Of a DNA stretch of 64,000 bases, positions 48,685 to 57,932 are shown piece after piece. This stretch comes from Aneurinibacillus sp. Ricciae_BoGa-3 (GTDB lineage: Bacteria > Bacillota > Bacilli > Aneurinibacillales > Aneurinibacillaceae). Position 1 is the first letter of the stretch. Each line of letters starts with the position of its first letter. Under the pieces are notes generated by a model. It ran no database searches. It was not told where the DNA came from and was given only the letters and a program-made list of their open reading frames with translations. Where the stretch lies: positions 560,001 to 624,000 of the forward strand of contig NZ_CP116887.1 in NCBI RefSeq assembly GCF_028421645.1, in the 5' to 3' direction. The position numbers and the translations under genes were made by a program.

Positions 48685-48699
48685 GTGCAAAATTTGCAC
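48685..48699. promoter_or_regulatory. Perfect palindrome upstream of the liv promoter
   Basis: GTGCAAAATTTGCAC, 45 bases before the -35. A shorter form GCAAAATTTGCAC occurs upstream of the histidine kinase gene at 28883. Candidate operator for an unknown regulator. Confidence 0.45.
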
Positions 48700-48743
48700 T
48701 AATATGATCAAATGAAACTTTATTAATAAAATTATTTTTTATA

Positions 48744-48772
48744 TTGAAAAAATTGAAAAAATTTTTCATAAT
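48744..48772 (+). promoter_or_regulatory. liv operon promoter
   Basis: TTGAAA, 17-base spacer, CATAAT in an A/T-rich region, 49 bases before livJ. Confidence 0.55.
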
Positions 48773-48820
48773 AGATTGTAGACAGACAAACATCAAACCA
48801 ATTTAAGAGGGGGTTAATTT

Positions 48821-50044
48821 ATGAAGTATCGTTCACTCATGATGCTGGCAGCTGTGCTGCTTGTGCTCACAGTAGCGCTCAGCGGCTGCGGCAAGAAGGA
48901 TGCGGCTACGGCGGGCAACGCCCAATCCGGTTCTTCTGATGGAGGCAACGTGGTCAAAATTGCAACGCAAAGCCCGCTGTCAGGTGACTATGCAGCAATG
49001 GGCGATTCCATCAAGATGGGAGCAGAACTCGCTGTTTCTGAACAGAAGGATAAATTCAAGAAAATGGGGCTTGATATTCAATTATTCCCGCAGGATGACC
49101 AGGGCGATCCGAAAATTGGGGTATCCAATGCGGAAATGCTTGTATCTGATCCGACCGTTCTTGCTGTGGTCGGCCACTTGAATTCAGGTGTTGCGGCTGC
49201 ATGTGGCCCGAAATACGAAAACGGCCAGCTTGCGGTCGTGTCGCCGGCTAATACAGCCATTGACTTAACAGAGCAGGGATGGAAGACTTTCCACCGCATC
49301 TGCGCACGCGACAGTGTACAGGGGCCAGCAGGTGCAGAATATGCGGCTACAAACCTCAAAGTCAAAACTGTGTTTGTTATTCACGATAAAACCAAATACG
49401 GTCAGGGCCTCGCGGATGCTTTCAAAGCAGCTGCCGAGAAAAAAGGCATTCAAGTAGTAGGGTATGAAGGAATTGACGCAAAAGAAAAAGAATTCGGCCC
49501 GATCTCTATCGAAGTTATGGCTAAGAAACCAGATGCCGTATACTTTGGCGGCATGTACAGCCAAACCGGTCTTTTAATTAAAAAATTAGCGGAAAAGAAC
49601 TATACGGGATACACACTTTCCGGTGACGGAACAGACAACCCGGAACTTCTGAAAATCGCGGGCGTGGAGAATGTGAAGAAAACGATTATCACTTCTGTAG
49701 CAGGTGACGCAACCAAGACAGAGCCAGGCAAAAAGTTTGCCGCTGATTATAAAAAGAAATTCAACATCGACGCTGCCACTTATTCTTCTTATGGTTACGA
49801 CGCTGCACAAGTTGTGCTGGCGGCCCTTGAGAAGGCTACGAAAGAAAATGGCGGCAAAAAGCCAACACGCGAACAGCTGAACAAAGCCATCTCTGAAACA
49901 AAAGATCTCAAAGGTGTGTTCACAACGGTAACATTTGATTCCAAAGGGGATAACGAAAAGGCCGATGTGTTCATCTACAGCTTTGCTGATGGAACGTATC
50001 CAGGCAAATATGTGAAAACGATCTCGGCAAGCGCTATTAAGTAA
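48821..50044 (+). CDS. livJ: Branched-chain amino acid ABC transporter, substrate-binding lipoprotein
   Basis: 407 residues. Lipoprotein signal peptide with lipobox ALSGC and Cys23, so the protein is anchored on the outer face of the membrane. It belongs to the Leu/Ile/Val-binding type (VVKIATQSPLSGDYAAMGDS, VVGHLNSGVAAAC, YGQGLADAFK). GAGGGGG precedes the ATG. First gene of livJHMGF; specificity for leucine, isoleucine or valine is inferred from the family. Confidence 0.95.
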   Translation: MKYRSLMMLAAVLLVLTVALSGCGKKDAATAGNAQSGSSDGGNVVKIATQSPLSGDYAAMGDSIKMGAELAVSEQKDKFKKMGLDIQLFPQDDQGDPKIGVSNAEMLVSDPTVLAVVGHLNSGVAAACGPKYENGQLAVVSPANTAIDLTEQGWKTFHRICARDSVQGPAGAEYAATNLKVKTVFVIHDKTKYGQGLADAFKAAAEKKGIQVVGYEGIDAKEKEFGPISIEVMAKKPDAVYFGGMYSQTGLLIKKLAEKNYTGYTLSGDGTDNPELLKIAGVENVKKTIITSVAGDATKTEPGKKFAADYKKKFNIDAATYSSYGYDAAQVVLAALEKATKENGGKKPTREQLNKAISETKDLKGVFTTVTFDSKGDNEKADVFIYSFADGTYPGKYVKTISASAIK

Positions 50045-50063
50045 ATGATTAATCAAATAGGGG

Positions 50064-50098
50064 GAAGGGGCGATTACATGCGGGTCGCCCCTTCTTTT
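50064..50098 (+). terminator. Intercistronic hairpin between livJ and livH
   Basis: GAAGGGGCGA (50064-50073) / TCGCCCCTTC (50085-50094) followed by TTTT. Probably a leaky terminator or mRNA stabiliser giving more binding protein than permease. Confidence 0.78.
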
Positions 50099-50135
50099 AA
50101 AATAGACCAGCTCCTCAGAGAAGAGAGGGAAAGAT

Positions 50136-51101
50136 ATGGATTACGGAATGTTTGCCTCCATGCTTCCCCAGGTGTTAGTCGATGGATTAACACTAGGGTT
50201 TTTGTATGCGGTTGTGGCGCTCGGCTATACGATGGTTTACGGGATACTTGAATTGATTAACTTTGCCCACGGAGAAATTTTTATGGTGGGAGCTTTTATC
50301 GGAACGGAACTTTTACTGCTGCTGCAGTCAGCAGGCATACTTGGTGGAATTAATCCATTTGTGTCGCTGGCGATAGCGCTCATAACGGCTATTATTTTGA
50401 CCGGTGGACTGGGAGTAAGCATCGAGCGCGTTGCATACCGGCCGCTCCGCAACGCACCCAGGCTGGTTGTTCTTATATCTGCTATTGGTGTCTCTTTTCT
50501 GCTGCAGGATTTGGTGCGGTTTACAGAAGGGATGGCCCGAAACGCTTTCTACCTGACAGGCCCTACACTATTTAAGAAAGCATACAAAATATCAAGCACC
50601 ATCACCATTCAGGAAAAATCCATTATCATTATGGTCCTTACCATCGTCATGATGATAGGCTTATCGCTGTTTGTCAACAAAACCAAATGGGGCATCGCGA
50701 TGAGGGCTGTGGCGCAGGATCAGCAAACCGCCTCGTTGATGACCATTAATGTGAACCGCGTCATCGCGCTTACGTTCTTTATTGGCTCCGGCCTTGGCGG
50801 CGCCACAGGCGTGTTATATGCCCAATATTATGGGACAATCGACCCTTATATCGGGTTTCTGCTGGGATTAAAAGCTTTTACCGCTGCCGTGCTCGGAGGG
50901 ATAGGCAACCTGAAAGGCGCAATGTTTGGCGGTATTCTGCTTGGCCTGTTTGAATCGCTGAGTGCGGCGTTCATGGGGCCGCTGACACACGGTAATTTCG
51001 GGGCCGAATACAAGGACGTGTTTGCATTTGCCATCTTAATAATCGTGCTGCTGTTTAAACCTGAAGGTCTCTTCGGTGAAGCAGTGAAAGAGAAAGTGTA
51101 G
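50136..51101 (+). CDS. livH: Branched-chain amino acid ABC permease LivH
   Basis: 321-residue membrane subunit of the LivHM pair with about eight membrane segments. Typical patterns LVDGLTLGFLYAVVALGYTMVYG, INFAHGEIFM and AVLGGIGNLKGAMFGG are seen. GAGAGGGA precedes the ATG. Confidence 0.96.
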   Translation: MDYGMFASMLPQVLVDGLTLGFLYAVVALGYTMVYGILELINFAHGEIFMVGAFIGTELLLLLQSAGILGGINPFVSLAIALITAIILTGGLGVSIERVAYRPLRNAPRLVVLISAIGVSFLLQDLVRFTEGMARNAFYLTGPTLFKKAYKISSTITIQEKSIIIMVLTIVMMIGLSLFVNKTKWGIAMRAVAQDQQTASLMTINVNRVIALTFFIGSGLGGATGVLYAQYYGTIDPYIGFLLGLKAFTAAVLGGIGNLKGAMFGGILLGLFESLSAAFMGPLTHGNFGAEYKDVFAFAILIIVLLFKPEGLFGEAVKEKV

Positions 51102-51110
51102 GTGATGACC

Positions 51111-52397
51111 ATGGGACCCATCAAACAATTGTTTTCACACGCACCTGTCCAGTATGGGGGAATTCTACTCTATATAGCAGTTGCAACCGGCTGGCTCTAT
51201 TATTCGGATCGGTCTGTAACCCCGTTTCTGATGCTTCTCTTCTCACTTCTGCTTCTTTATTATGCCTCACGGGTACCTGGGAAGGTGAAACTTCTTATTG
51301 GGGTTATTGCCATGGTTGTGCTCCTTCCAATGGTCGCTGGTGACAACCGGTACTACATGGAGGTTGCCACGCAGGTCGGGATCTATGTTGCCATGGCTCT
51401 TGGCCTCAATATCGTGGTAGGGTTCGCTGGGCTGCTTGACCTCGGATATGTAGCGTTTTTTGCTTCAGGCGCTTATGTGTACGCCATCTTTTCTACCACG
51501 CAGGCCAGTCATTTTATACCTGCTTCCCTGATTCACTTTCCGCTTTCAGGCGTCTGGTTCTGGCCCTTCCTCATTGTAGGCCTGTTGATTGCAGCTGTCT
51601 TCGGGATTCTGTTAGGACTTCCAGTGCTTAAGGTAAAAGGCGACTATCTGGCGATCGTTACGTTAGGTTTCGGGGAAATCATTCGGATTGTATTCAACAA
51701 TTTGGATAAACCGATCAATATCACAAACGGACCGCAGGGGATTACCCCAATTACGGCACCTGAACTTTTCGGTGTGAAAATGGATAGCCCATTTTATTTT
51801 TACTTTATAGTTCTCGTTGTGATAGCGATCATTGTTATTGTGAATAAAAGACTGGAAAACTCCCGGCTTGGCAGGTCGTGGATTGCCATTCGCGAGGATG
51901 AGCTGGCGGCCCAGGCGATGGGAATTCCACTCGTTCGCACGAAGCTGCTTGCATTTGCAACGGGTGCGTCGTTCGCAGGTATCGTGGGGGTAATCTTTGC
52001 GGCCAAGCAGACGTTTATTGACCCGACCAGTTTTACGATGATGGAGTCCATCGGTATTCTTGTAATGGTTATTCTGGGGGGCAGCGGCAGCATTCCCGGG
52101 GTAATATTGGGAGCCGCTCTCGTGACCGTCCTTCAGGTTCAGGTTCTTAAGGAATTCTCCAACTGGCTAAATGAACTGCGTGTGGCTGGCCTTATTAACA
52201 TTCCAAACCAGCTGGACCCGTCAAAATTCCAGCGCCTGGTTTTCGGCATCCTGCTGATCCTCTTTGCGCTTTACAGGCCGAATGGACTCATTCCGGCTAA
52301 ACGGAAAAAGCTTGACATAGATAAAATTTCAAAACAGAGCGGTGCTAGTGAAGCGGTATTGGCCGACAGTAAAGATCCACAGGAGGTGGCAGGCTGA
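51111..52397 (+). CDS. livM: Branched-chain amino acid ABC permease LivM
   Basis: Second permease subunit, about 428 residues and nine or ten membrane segments. LivM motifs ALGLNIVVGFAGLLDLGYVAFFA and GVIFAAKQTFIDPTSF are present, and the C-terminal hydrophilic tail is longer than usual. ATG 51111 follows AGGTG by six bases; GTG 51102 and ATG 51105 are alternatives. Its stop overlaps the livG start. Confidence 0.95.
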   Translation: MGPIKQLFSHAPVQYGGILLYIAVATGWLYYSDRSVTPFLMLLFSLLLLYYASRVPGKVKLLIGVIAMVVLLPMVAGDNRYYMEVATQVGIYVAMALGLNIVVGFAGLLDLGYVAFFASGAYVYAIFSTTQASHFIPASLIHFPLSGVWFWPFLIVGLLIAAVFGILLGLPVLKVKGDYLAIVTLGFGEIIRIVFNNLDKPINITNGPQGITPITAPELFGVKMDSPFYFYFIVLVVIAIIVIVNKRLENSRLGRSWIAIREDELAAQAMGIPLVRTKLLAFATGASFAGIVGVIFAAKQTFIDPTSFTMMESIGILVMVILGGSGSIPGVILGAALVTVLQVQVLKEFSNWLNELRVAGLINIPNQLDPSKFQRLVFGILLILFALYRPNGLIPAKRKKLDIDKISKQSGASEAVLADSKDPQEVAG

Positions 52398-53167
52398 TGG
52401 CGCTGCTTGAGGTAACGAACATAACCAAGCGTTTCGGAGGTCTGACCGCTATCAAGGACGTGAGCGTAGCGATCGAAGGGCAGACCATAACGGCTGTCAT
52501 CGGCCCGAACGGGGCTGGAAAGACCACGTTTTTTAATATGATTACCGGCTTTTATACTCCGGATGAAGGCGACATTCTATTAGATGGAAAATCAATCAGA
52601 GGCAATAGGCCCGACCAGGTGGCAGCTAAAGGCATTGCACGGACGTTTCAAAATATCCGGCTGTTTAAAGAGATGACAGCCATTGAGAATGTGATGATTG
52701 GGATGGATACGAAGCTTCGTTCAGGGCTGTTTGGCATCCTGTTTAATCTTCCCCACGTAAAAAGGGAAGAGGAGAGGGTAAAGGCAGAAGCGTACCGTCT
52801 CTTAAAATATGTGGGCATTGAAGACATTGCCAACACGGAGGCAGCAAGTCTCCCTTATGGGGTGCAGCGGCGGCTGGAGATTGCGAGGTCACTTGCCATG
52901 AATCCGAAAATCCTGTTGCTGGATGAGCCTGCCGCAGGCATGAATCCCCGCGAAACTGTGGAATTAACGGAATTTATCCGCAGAATGCGCAGCGAACTGA
53001 ATCTGACCATCGTTTTAATCGAGCACGATATGAAGCTGGTCATGGACTTAAGCGAGCATATTCATGTGCTTGATTACGGGCAAAAAATCGCAGAAGGCTC
53101 ACCGGAAGAAATCCGCAACAACCAGCGGGTAATTGAGGCGTATTTGGGACCTGGTGAAGCATCGTAG
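52397..53167 (+). CDS. livG: Branched-chain amino acid ABC ATPase LivG
   Basis: 256 residues. Walker A GPNGAGKTT, LivG-type loop ARTFQNIRLFKEMT, signature LPYGVQRRLEIARSLA and Walker B ILLLDEPAAGMNP. ATG overlaps the livM TGA. Confidence 0.97.
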   Translation: MALLEVTNITKRFGGLTAIKDVSVAIEGQTITAVIGPNGAGKTTFFNMITGFYTPDEGDILLDGKSIRGNRPDQVAAKGIARTFQNIRLFKEMTAIENVMIGMDTKLRSGLFGILFNLPHVKREEERVKAEAYRLLKYVGIEDIANTEAASLPYGVQRRLEIARSLAMNPKILLLDEPAAGMNPRETVELTEFIRRMRSELNLTIVLIEHDMKLVMDLSEHIHVLDYGQKIAEGSPEEIRNNQRVIEAYLGPGEAS

Positions 53168-53183
53168 GGGGGGACAAGGAATA

Positions 53184-53891
53184 ATGGCATTGCTGAGGCT
53201 GCACAATATCAACACCTATTATGGCGGGATTCATGCTTTAAAGGGCATTTCTCTGGAAATTAACGAAGGTGAAATTGTTACACTTATCGGTTCCAATGGC
53301 GCCGGGAAGTCCACAACACTCAAAGCAATTTGCGGGCAGGTAACGGCCAAGGAAGGCATAGTCGAGTTTAACGGACAGCCTATAACGAATACGAAACCGC
53401 ACCTGACCGCTGCGATGGGGATCGCCCATGTGCCGGAAGGCCGGCGGATTTTTCCAAAACTAACCGTGCGGGAAAATCTTGAAATGGGCGCTTTTAGCAT
53501 AAAGGATAAAGAGTGGATTAAATCGGAGATGGATCGGTGTTTCAGGTATTTTCCGCGCCTTAAGGAACGGATCGACCAGAAAGGCGGAACCATGAGCGGG
53601 GGAGAACAGCAAATGCTGGCCATTGCACGCGGGCTTATGTCACGACCGAAAATTTTGATGCTGGATGAGCCTTCAATGGGGCTGGCTCCCATTCTTGTTC
53701 GGCAGATTTTTGATATTATCCAGGAATTGAACAGCGAGGGTATGACCGTTCTTCTCGTTGAGCAGAACGCGAACCAGGCGCTGCATATTGCCCACCGGGG
53801 TTATGTCATTCAGACAGGCCAAATCATCCTGGAAGACGATGCAAGCCTGCTGTTGTCCAACGCCCAAATCAAAGAAGCTTATCTTTCATAA
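53184..53891 (+). CDS. livF: Branched-chain amino acid ABC ATPase LivF
   Basis: 235 residues. Walker A GSNGAGKST, LivF-type VPEGRRIFPKLTV, signature MSGGEQQMLAIARGLM and Walker B ILMLDEPSMGLAP. ATG 53184 follows AAGGA; the earlier ATG 53133 lies inside livG. Confidence 0.97.
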   Translation: MALLRLHNINTYYGGIHALKGISLEINEGEIVTLIGSNGAGKSTTLKAICGQVTAKEGIVEFNGQPITNTKPHLTAAMGIAHVPEGRRIFPKLTVRENLEMGAFSIKDKEWIKSEMDRCFRYFPRLKERIDQKGGTMSGGEQQMLAIARGLMSRPKILMLDEPSMGLAPILVRQIFDIIQELNSEGMTVLLVEQNANQALHIAHRGYVIQTGQIILEDDASLLLSNAQIKEAYLS

Positions 53892-53896
53892 CAAAA

Positions 53897-53932
53897 GCCT
53901 GCCCTCTTTACCATGAGGGGCAGGCATTTTAT
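53897..53932. terminator. Bidirectional terminator between livF and alkA
   Basis: GCCTGCCCTC / GAGGGGCAGGC hairpin with ATTTTATT on one side and a run of A on the other. Confidence 0.88.
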
Positions 53933-53969
53933 TATGCAGGAAACAGCGGTCATGGCCTGGAAGCTGTCC

Positions 53970-54923
53970 TCAATAGAGCAATCTCCATAAATAAAAAGTG
54001 GCATACGATTCCCAGTTTGTCCATCTGGCGGACAACTGTATGATTTCTTCTTTCGTCGGTTTAGTTTTAGTACCCATTACATGCTTAATCGCATTGTGCA
54101 AACCGACATCATCAATGGGAAAGGCCGAAGGAATTCTTATGCAGCGCATCAAAACATAATTTGCTGTCCATGGCCCAATGCCGCGAATTTGTAGTAGCAT
54201 CTTTTCGGCTTTTTTATAATCACCTGCACCCACCAATAGCTCTTTGGATAGCTTGCCTTCAACCATCAACCGTGCAACGCCAATGATATACTCACACTTC
54301 TTTACTGTCATTCGTAATGCAACCAGGTCTTCCACCTTCAATGCTGCGATATCGTGCGGGGTGGGGAATAGCCAGTACTGCTGCCCGTCACATTCCACAT
54401 GGCGGCCGAATGTTTCCACCAGGCGTCTTTTTAACGTGTAGGCAAACGCCAGGTTAATTTGTTGGCCAATAATCCCCCAACAGATCGCCTCAAATAAATC
54501 AGGTATGCCCATATTGCGCAACCCATAGAATGAGTCGACGGCTTTGTGCAGCAGCAGATCGGTTTTTGCCAGATGATAAAACGGCAGAAGGTTGGTATCT
54601 AAATCGAACCATTCCCAGACATACTGAACGACCGCTGCCCGTACTGATTTACTGGAAGGTGTTGTATCCCCGATGAAGTGAATGGCCATCACATTTTCTT
54701 CTTTTGAGCTCAGTTCAATTACAGGCGTTTCGTCTCCAATCGCCAGCGCTTTATAAATCCGCCCATCCTTAATGCGCCATAAGCACTCGTTTGGGGCATT
54801 GGATAAGTATTTAATATTTTCGGCAAAGCTAAATTCTGTCGGCAGAAACAACCTTAATTCTTGCCCGTCATCTTCCCAGGATACATCACCAACGCAGATC
54901 CCGCAGTTTCTAGTCGCTTTCAT
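53970..54923 (-). CDS. DNA-3-methyladenine glycosylase II (AlkA-like)
   Basis: Helix-hairpin-helix-GPD base-excision glycosylase that removes alkylated purines. The HhH motif LLQIRGIGPWTANYVLMR is followed by FPIDDVGL with the catalytic aspartate; CWGIIGQQINLAFAYTLKRR is the conserved helix before it. GGAGG lies just before ATG 54923, giving 317 residues; an open frame to 55004 lacks a site. Divergent from the DNA-repair-type oxygenase gene at 55028, so the two probably share control. Confidence 0.92.
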   Translation of the reverse strand: MKATRNCGICVGDVSWEDDGQELRLFLPTEFSFAENIKYLSNAPNECLWRIKDGRIYKALAIGDETPVIELSSKEENVMAIHFIGDTTPSSKSVRAAVVQYVWEWFDLDTNLLPFYHLAKTDLLLHKAVDSFYGLRNMGIPDLFEAICWGIIGQQINLAFAYTLKRRLVETFGRHVECDGQQYWLFPTPHDIAALKVEDLVALRMTVKKCEYIIGVARLMVEGKLSKELLVGAGDYKKAEKMLLQIRGIGPWTANYVLMRCIRIPSAFPIDDVGLHNAIKHVMGTKTKPTKEEIIQLSARWTNWESYATFYLWRLLY

Positions 54924-55027
54924 CATGATCCTCCATTCATCAACACCGTATGTATTTAGTTTTAACATAAAAACGGACGTATCCAGTTCCGATATCTCAA
55001 GCATCTACTGCAAAAGGAGTTTACGAT

Positions 55028-55741
55028 ATGCCTAATGGCCTTGCACAGCGAATGGCTGCCCTTGACTGGACTTCACTGCAGCACACCTTACACGAGCAGG
55101 GGTATGCGCTGATTCCAACTTTATTGGATGCTGATCAATGCAGTGAAATCATCCAGACGTATGAGGAGGAATCCCTTTTTAGAAATACGGTTGATATGGC
55201 CAGATATCGTTTCGGGATCGGCGAGTACAAATATTATCAAGCTCCTCTTCCGGATCTGCTGCAGCAGCTTCGTGAAGGTTTTTATCCCGAACTTGCTGAA
55301 ACGGCTAATCACTGGCTGGAACAACTTGGGCGGGATGCTGTGTATCCGGCTTCGCTTTCGCAGTTTCTTGACCAGTGCCATCAGCAGGGCCAATTACGCT
55401 CGACACCGTTAATTTTAAAGTATGAAACCGGGGGATACAATTGCCTGCATCAGGACTTGTACGGCGAAGTGTTCTTTCCGTTTCAAGTGGTATTCGTCTT
55501 AAATCAAAAAGATAGGGATTACACCGGAGGCGAGTTTCTGCTGATGGAACAACGCCCGCGAGCCCAAAGCAGAGGGCATGTGGTTACCATTGATCAAGGC
55601 GCTGGGCTTATCTTTCCTACAAATTACCGGCCAGTACCGGGCGCACGCGGTTACTATAAGACAATGCTGCGCCACGGCGTTAGCACGATTACTTCAGGAA
55701 GAAGGTACAGTCTCGGTATTATTTTTCACGACGCACAGTGA
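55028..55741 (+). CDS. 2-oxoglutarate/Fe(II) oxygenase, probable alkylated-DNA repair type
   Basis: 237 residues. The C-terminal double-stranded beta-helix has HQDLYGEVFFPFQ (iron ligands His and Asp), a second histidine in LRHGVSTITSGRR and the 2-oxoglutarate arginine in GRRYSLGIIFH. It resembles the oxygenase family PF09859 linked to oxidative removal of DNA methyl damage. AAAAGGAG precedes the ATG. The divergent alkA-like gene supports a repair role; substrate unproven. Confidence 0.85.
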   Translation: MPNGLAQRMAALDWTSLQHTLHEQGYALIPTLLDADQCSEIIQTYEEESLFRNTVDMARYRFGIGEYKYYQAPLPDLLQQLREGFYPELAETANHWLEQLGRDAVYPASLSQFLDQCHQQGQLRSTPLILKYETGGYNCLHQDLYGEVFFPFQVVFVLNQKDRDYTGGEFLLMEQRPRAQSRGHVVTIDQGAGLIFPTNYRPVPGARGYYKTMLRHGVSTITSGRRYSLGIIFHDAQ

Positions 55742-55961
55742 GCTCTTGGCGAAACACAAGTCATTTCAGCTGCCTCGGCCGGTTTTTTAATTCTACGAAC
55801 GGACAGAATAGTTACACAAATCTAAGCAACAATACGGTATAATAATTTCCGTGAGTAACAGAAGTATTGAAAATAAACGTAACCAGTAACCAAGTAGCAG
55901 GAACTTCCTTGAAGTATTTCTGTCAGGCTGTACGAATCCGTTACGTTAGCGGGGAGAAGAG

Positions 55962-56891
55962 ATGGGTTCTCAAAATATAGCGATGTCTTATTCAAGAACA
56001 AATGGAATTGTTCTCGTACTCACAGGAGCTGTGTTATGGGGAATATCAGGGACTGTGGCTCAGTTCTTGTTTCAGCAGCAGGGGTTTAGTCCGGAGTGGC
56101 TGGTCGTGGTCCGCTTATTATTATCAGGCATTATTTTATTGGCACTAGCCTATCGAAAACAAAAAGAGCAAAGTATATGGGTCATTTGGAAACAGAAAAA
56201 AGAACGAATAAGTCTTGTTCTATTTAGTATCCTCGGAATGCTTGCCGTCCAATATACATATTTTGCGGCCATCAAATATGGAAATGCAGCCACAGCCACC
56301 ATCCTTCAATATTTAGGACCTGTGCTCATTACGTGTTATGTAGCCGTACGTTTGAAACGATTGCCTAGCGTAAAAGAAATAGCAGCTGTTCTGTTAGCGG
56401 TGGTTGGTACATTTTTTCTTGTGACCCATGGAAGTTTCCACAGTCTATCTATTTCCGGATGGGCCTTATTCTGGGGGCTTGCCTCTGCGGTTTCACTTGC
56501 TTTCTACACACTGCAGCCCCATAAACTTCTTGCAAAATGGGGTTCAACCCTTGTCGTGGGGTGGGGGATGTTAATAGGAGGCGTCGGTTTTAGCTTTATC
56601 CATCCCCCCTGGAAGTTTGAGGGGCATTGGTCCGTTCCTTCAATTTTTGCCGTCCTATTTATCGTAGTATTTGGAACACTTATTGCCTTTTATTGTTATT
56701 TAGAAAGTCTAAAATATATCAGTGCTTCTGAAACTAGTTTGTTAGCTTGTGTCGAGCCGTTATCAGCGGCCTTTTTATCTGTGATATGGCTCCATGTCCC
56801 CTTTGGTTTGGCTGATTGGTTAGGGACACTATGCATTCTAACTACCATCGCTATTTTATCTATTGCTAAAGATAAACAAAGGAACCCATAA
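55962..56891 (+). CDS. EamA-family (DMT) exporter
   Basis: 309 residues with ten predicted membrane segments in two EamA repeats. N-terminal VLTGAVLWGISGTVAQF and the repeat-closing ISASETSLLACVEPLSAAFLSVIW are typical of drug/metabolite transporters. Substrate unknown; relatives include exporters of amino acids and metabolites. The 220 bases upstream hold no clear gene. Confidence 0.93.
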   Translation: MGSQNIAMSYSRTNGIVLVLTGAVLWGISGTVAQFLFQQQGFSPEWLVVVRLLLSGIILLALAYRKQKEQSIWVIWKQKKERISLVLFSILGMLAVQYTYFAAIKYGNAATATILQYLGPVLITCYVAVRLKRLPSVKEIAAVLLAVVGTFFLVTHGSFHSLSISGWALFWGLASAVSLAFYTLQPHKLLAKWGSTLVVGWGMLIGGVGFSFIHPPWKFEGHWSVPSIFAVLFIVVFGTLIAFYCYLESLKYISASETSLLACVEPLSAAFLSVIWLHVPFGLADWLGTLCILTTIAILSIAKDKQRNP

Positions 56892-56914
56892 ACAGTCGCC
56901 CTCTTGCATGCGCA

Positions 56915-56943
56915 TTGTCAATATTCTGTGATTGTGTTATAAT
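56915..56943 (+). promoter_or_regulatory. Strong promoter in front of a short terminated leader
   Basis: TTGTCA, exactly 17 bases, then a perfect TATAAT. The RNA from it would reach the terminator at 56990-57030 after about 80 bases. Confidence 0.75.
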
Positions 56944-56949
56944 GTTACG

Positions 56950-57030
56950 CAAGGTATTAGGAAAAATTCTTTTCTGCGCATAGTGAAGTACCGCACATTC
57001 ACTCTTAAAGGTGTATTGTGTGGTTTTTTT
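56950..57030 (+). ncRNA. Candidate small RNA or attenuator
   Basis: Between the promoter at 56915 and a hairpin-plus-T-run terminator (ACCGCACA / TGTGTGGT followed by seven T, about 56990-57030) there is no translatable frame with a ribosome binding site. The product would be a roughly 80-base RNA, or a leader that controls the gene at 57112. Confidence 0.5.
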
Positions 57031-57111
57031 ATGCCCGATAGCGAATGAATAGAAAGATTAGAAGGTATAGCTGTTGTTGACGTTACAACATGTTTTCAAG
57101 AGGAGCGCAAA

Positions 57112-57927
57112 ATGGACAGTAAACGATTTCTATTAAAGTACAAAAAGGTAATGATCTGGGCTGGATCAATTATAGGTGCTAGTGCTTTACAGTTTCTCGT
57201 ATTGCAGCAGATTGATAGTTTCTTAAAACCCCCTGCTTTCGAGAGGGCAAATGCACAAACCGTAACAGCTGGGGATGCTCTTTCTCAAACAGTGCAAATT
57301 CCAAAGGGCGTTACGCACTATGTATTTACACCGAATCACAAAGCCGTTGCCTACATTACAAGCCCTCCTAATAGCCATGAAGAGGCGCTCGTGATCAAGG
57401 ACGCCAAAGGAATTCTTTATCAAGAAACGATAAAAGGGAATATCTATATGGAATGGTTGGGCCAGTCAAATACACTGGTGTATATGGTAGAGAGAAATAA
57501 TGGCCAGGAAATGTATTTATTCCAGGCGCAACATAAAGAGCCACAGCTTATCTATAATTGGCCGGGTGTAGATCGCAAAGTAATGAAAATATTCTTCTCC
57601 CCTTACCTGGAATTTTTCTATGTCGAAATGAGAGACGGGCAAAATATTGAGCTGTACAAGTATACCTTTTCAACAGGGCTCAATCCGCTGCCTGTTCAAG
57701 ACATCAAAATCTCCCAGCTTAGCTACGATGACAAGAAGGATATTGTCTATATAACGGATCAGAATCATGAAAAATGGGTATACAAAGATGGAGCCTTATA
57801 TGACAAAAATGGTCAGATATATGCAACGCAGAACATTATCCCTAACAGCCACAAAAAAACCGCCAATCAAACTCAGTTGAAAAACGAAGCGGCTAAACAG
57901 GTTCAACGTGAAGCGAGATCAAAATAA
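57112..57927 (+). CDS. Membrane-anchored protein, possibly beta-propeller-like, unknown function
   Basis: 271 residues. An N-terminal membrane segment (about 12-32, MIWAGSIIGASALQFLVLQQ) leaves the rest outside the cell. The exterior part has repeated strand-rich units (HYVFTPNHKAVAYIT, FFSPYLEFFYVEM, SYDDKKDIVYIT) that recall TolB or WD-like propellers but are too few for a full one. A basic lysine-rich tail ends it. Unrecognised. AAGAGGAGCG precedes the ATG. Confidence 0.8.
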   Translation: MDSKRFLLKYKKVMIWAGSIIGASALQFLVLQQIDSFLKPPAFERANAQTVTAGDALSQTVQIPKGVTHYVFTPNHKAVAYITSPPNSHEEALVIKDAKGILYQETIKGNIYMEWLGQSNTLVYMVERNNGQEMYLFQAQHKEPQLIYNWPGVDRKVMKIFFSPYLEFFYVEMRDGQNIELYKYTFSTGLNPLPVQDIKISQLSYDDKKDIVYITDQNHEKWVYKDGALYDKNGQIYATQNIIPNSHKKTANQTQLKNEAAKQVQREARSK

Positions 57928-57932
57928 GAAGA

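Noticed and set aside
54924..55004. Longer AlkA start
   Set aside because: No ribosome binding site there, whereas GGAGG lies just before ATG 54923; the extra part covers the divergent promoter region.
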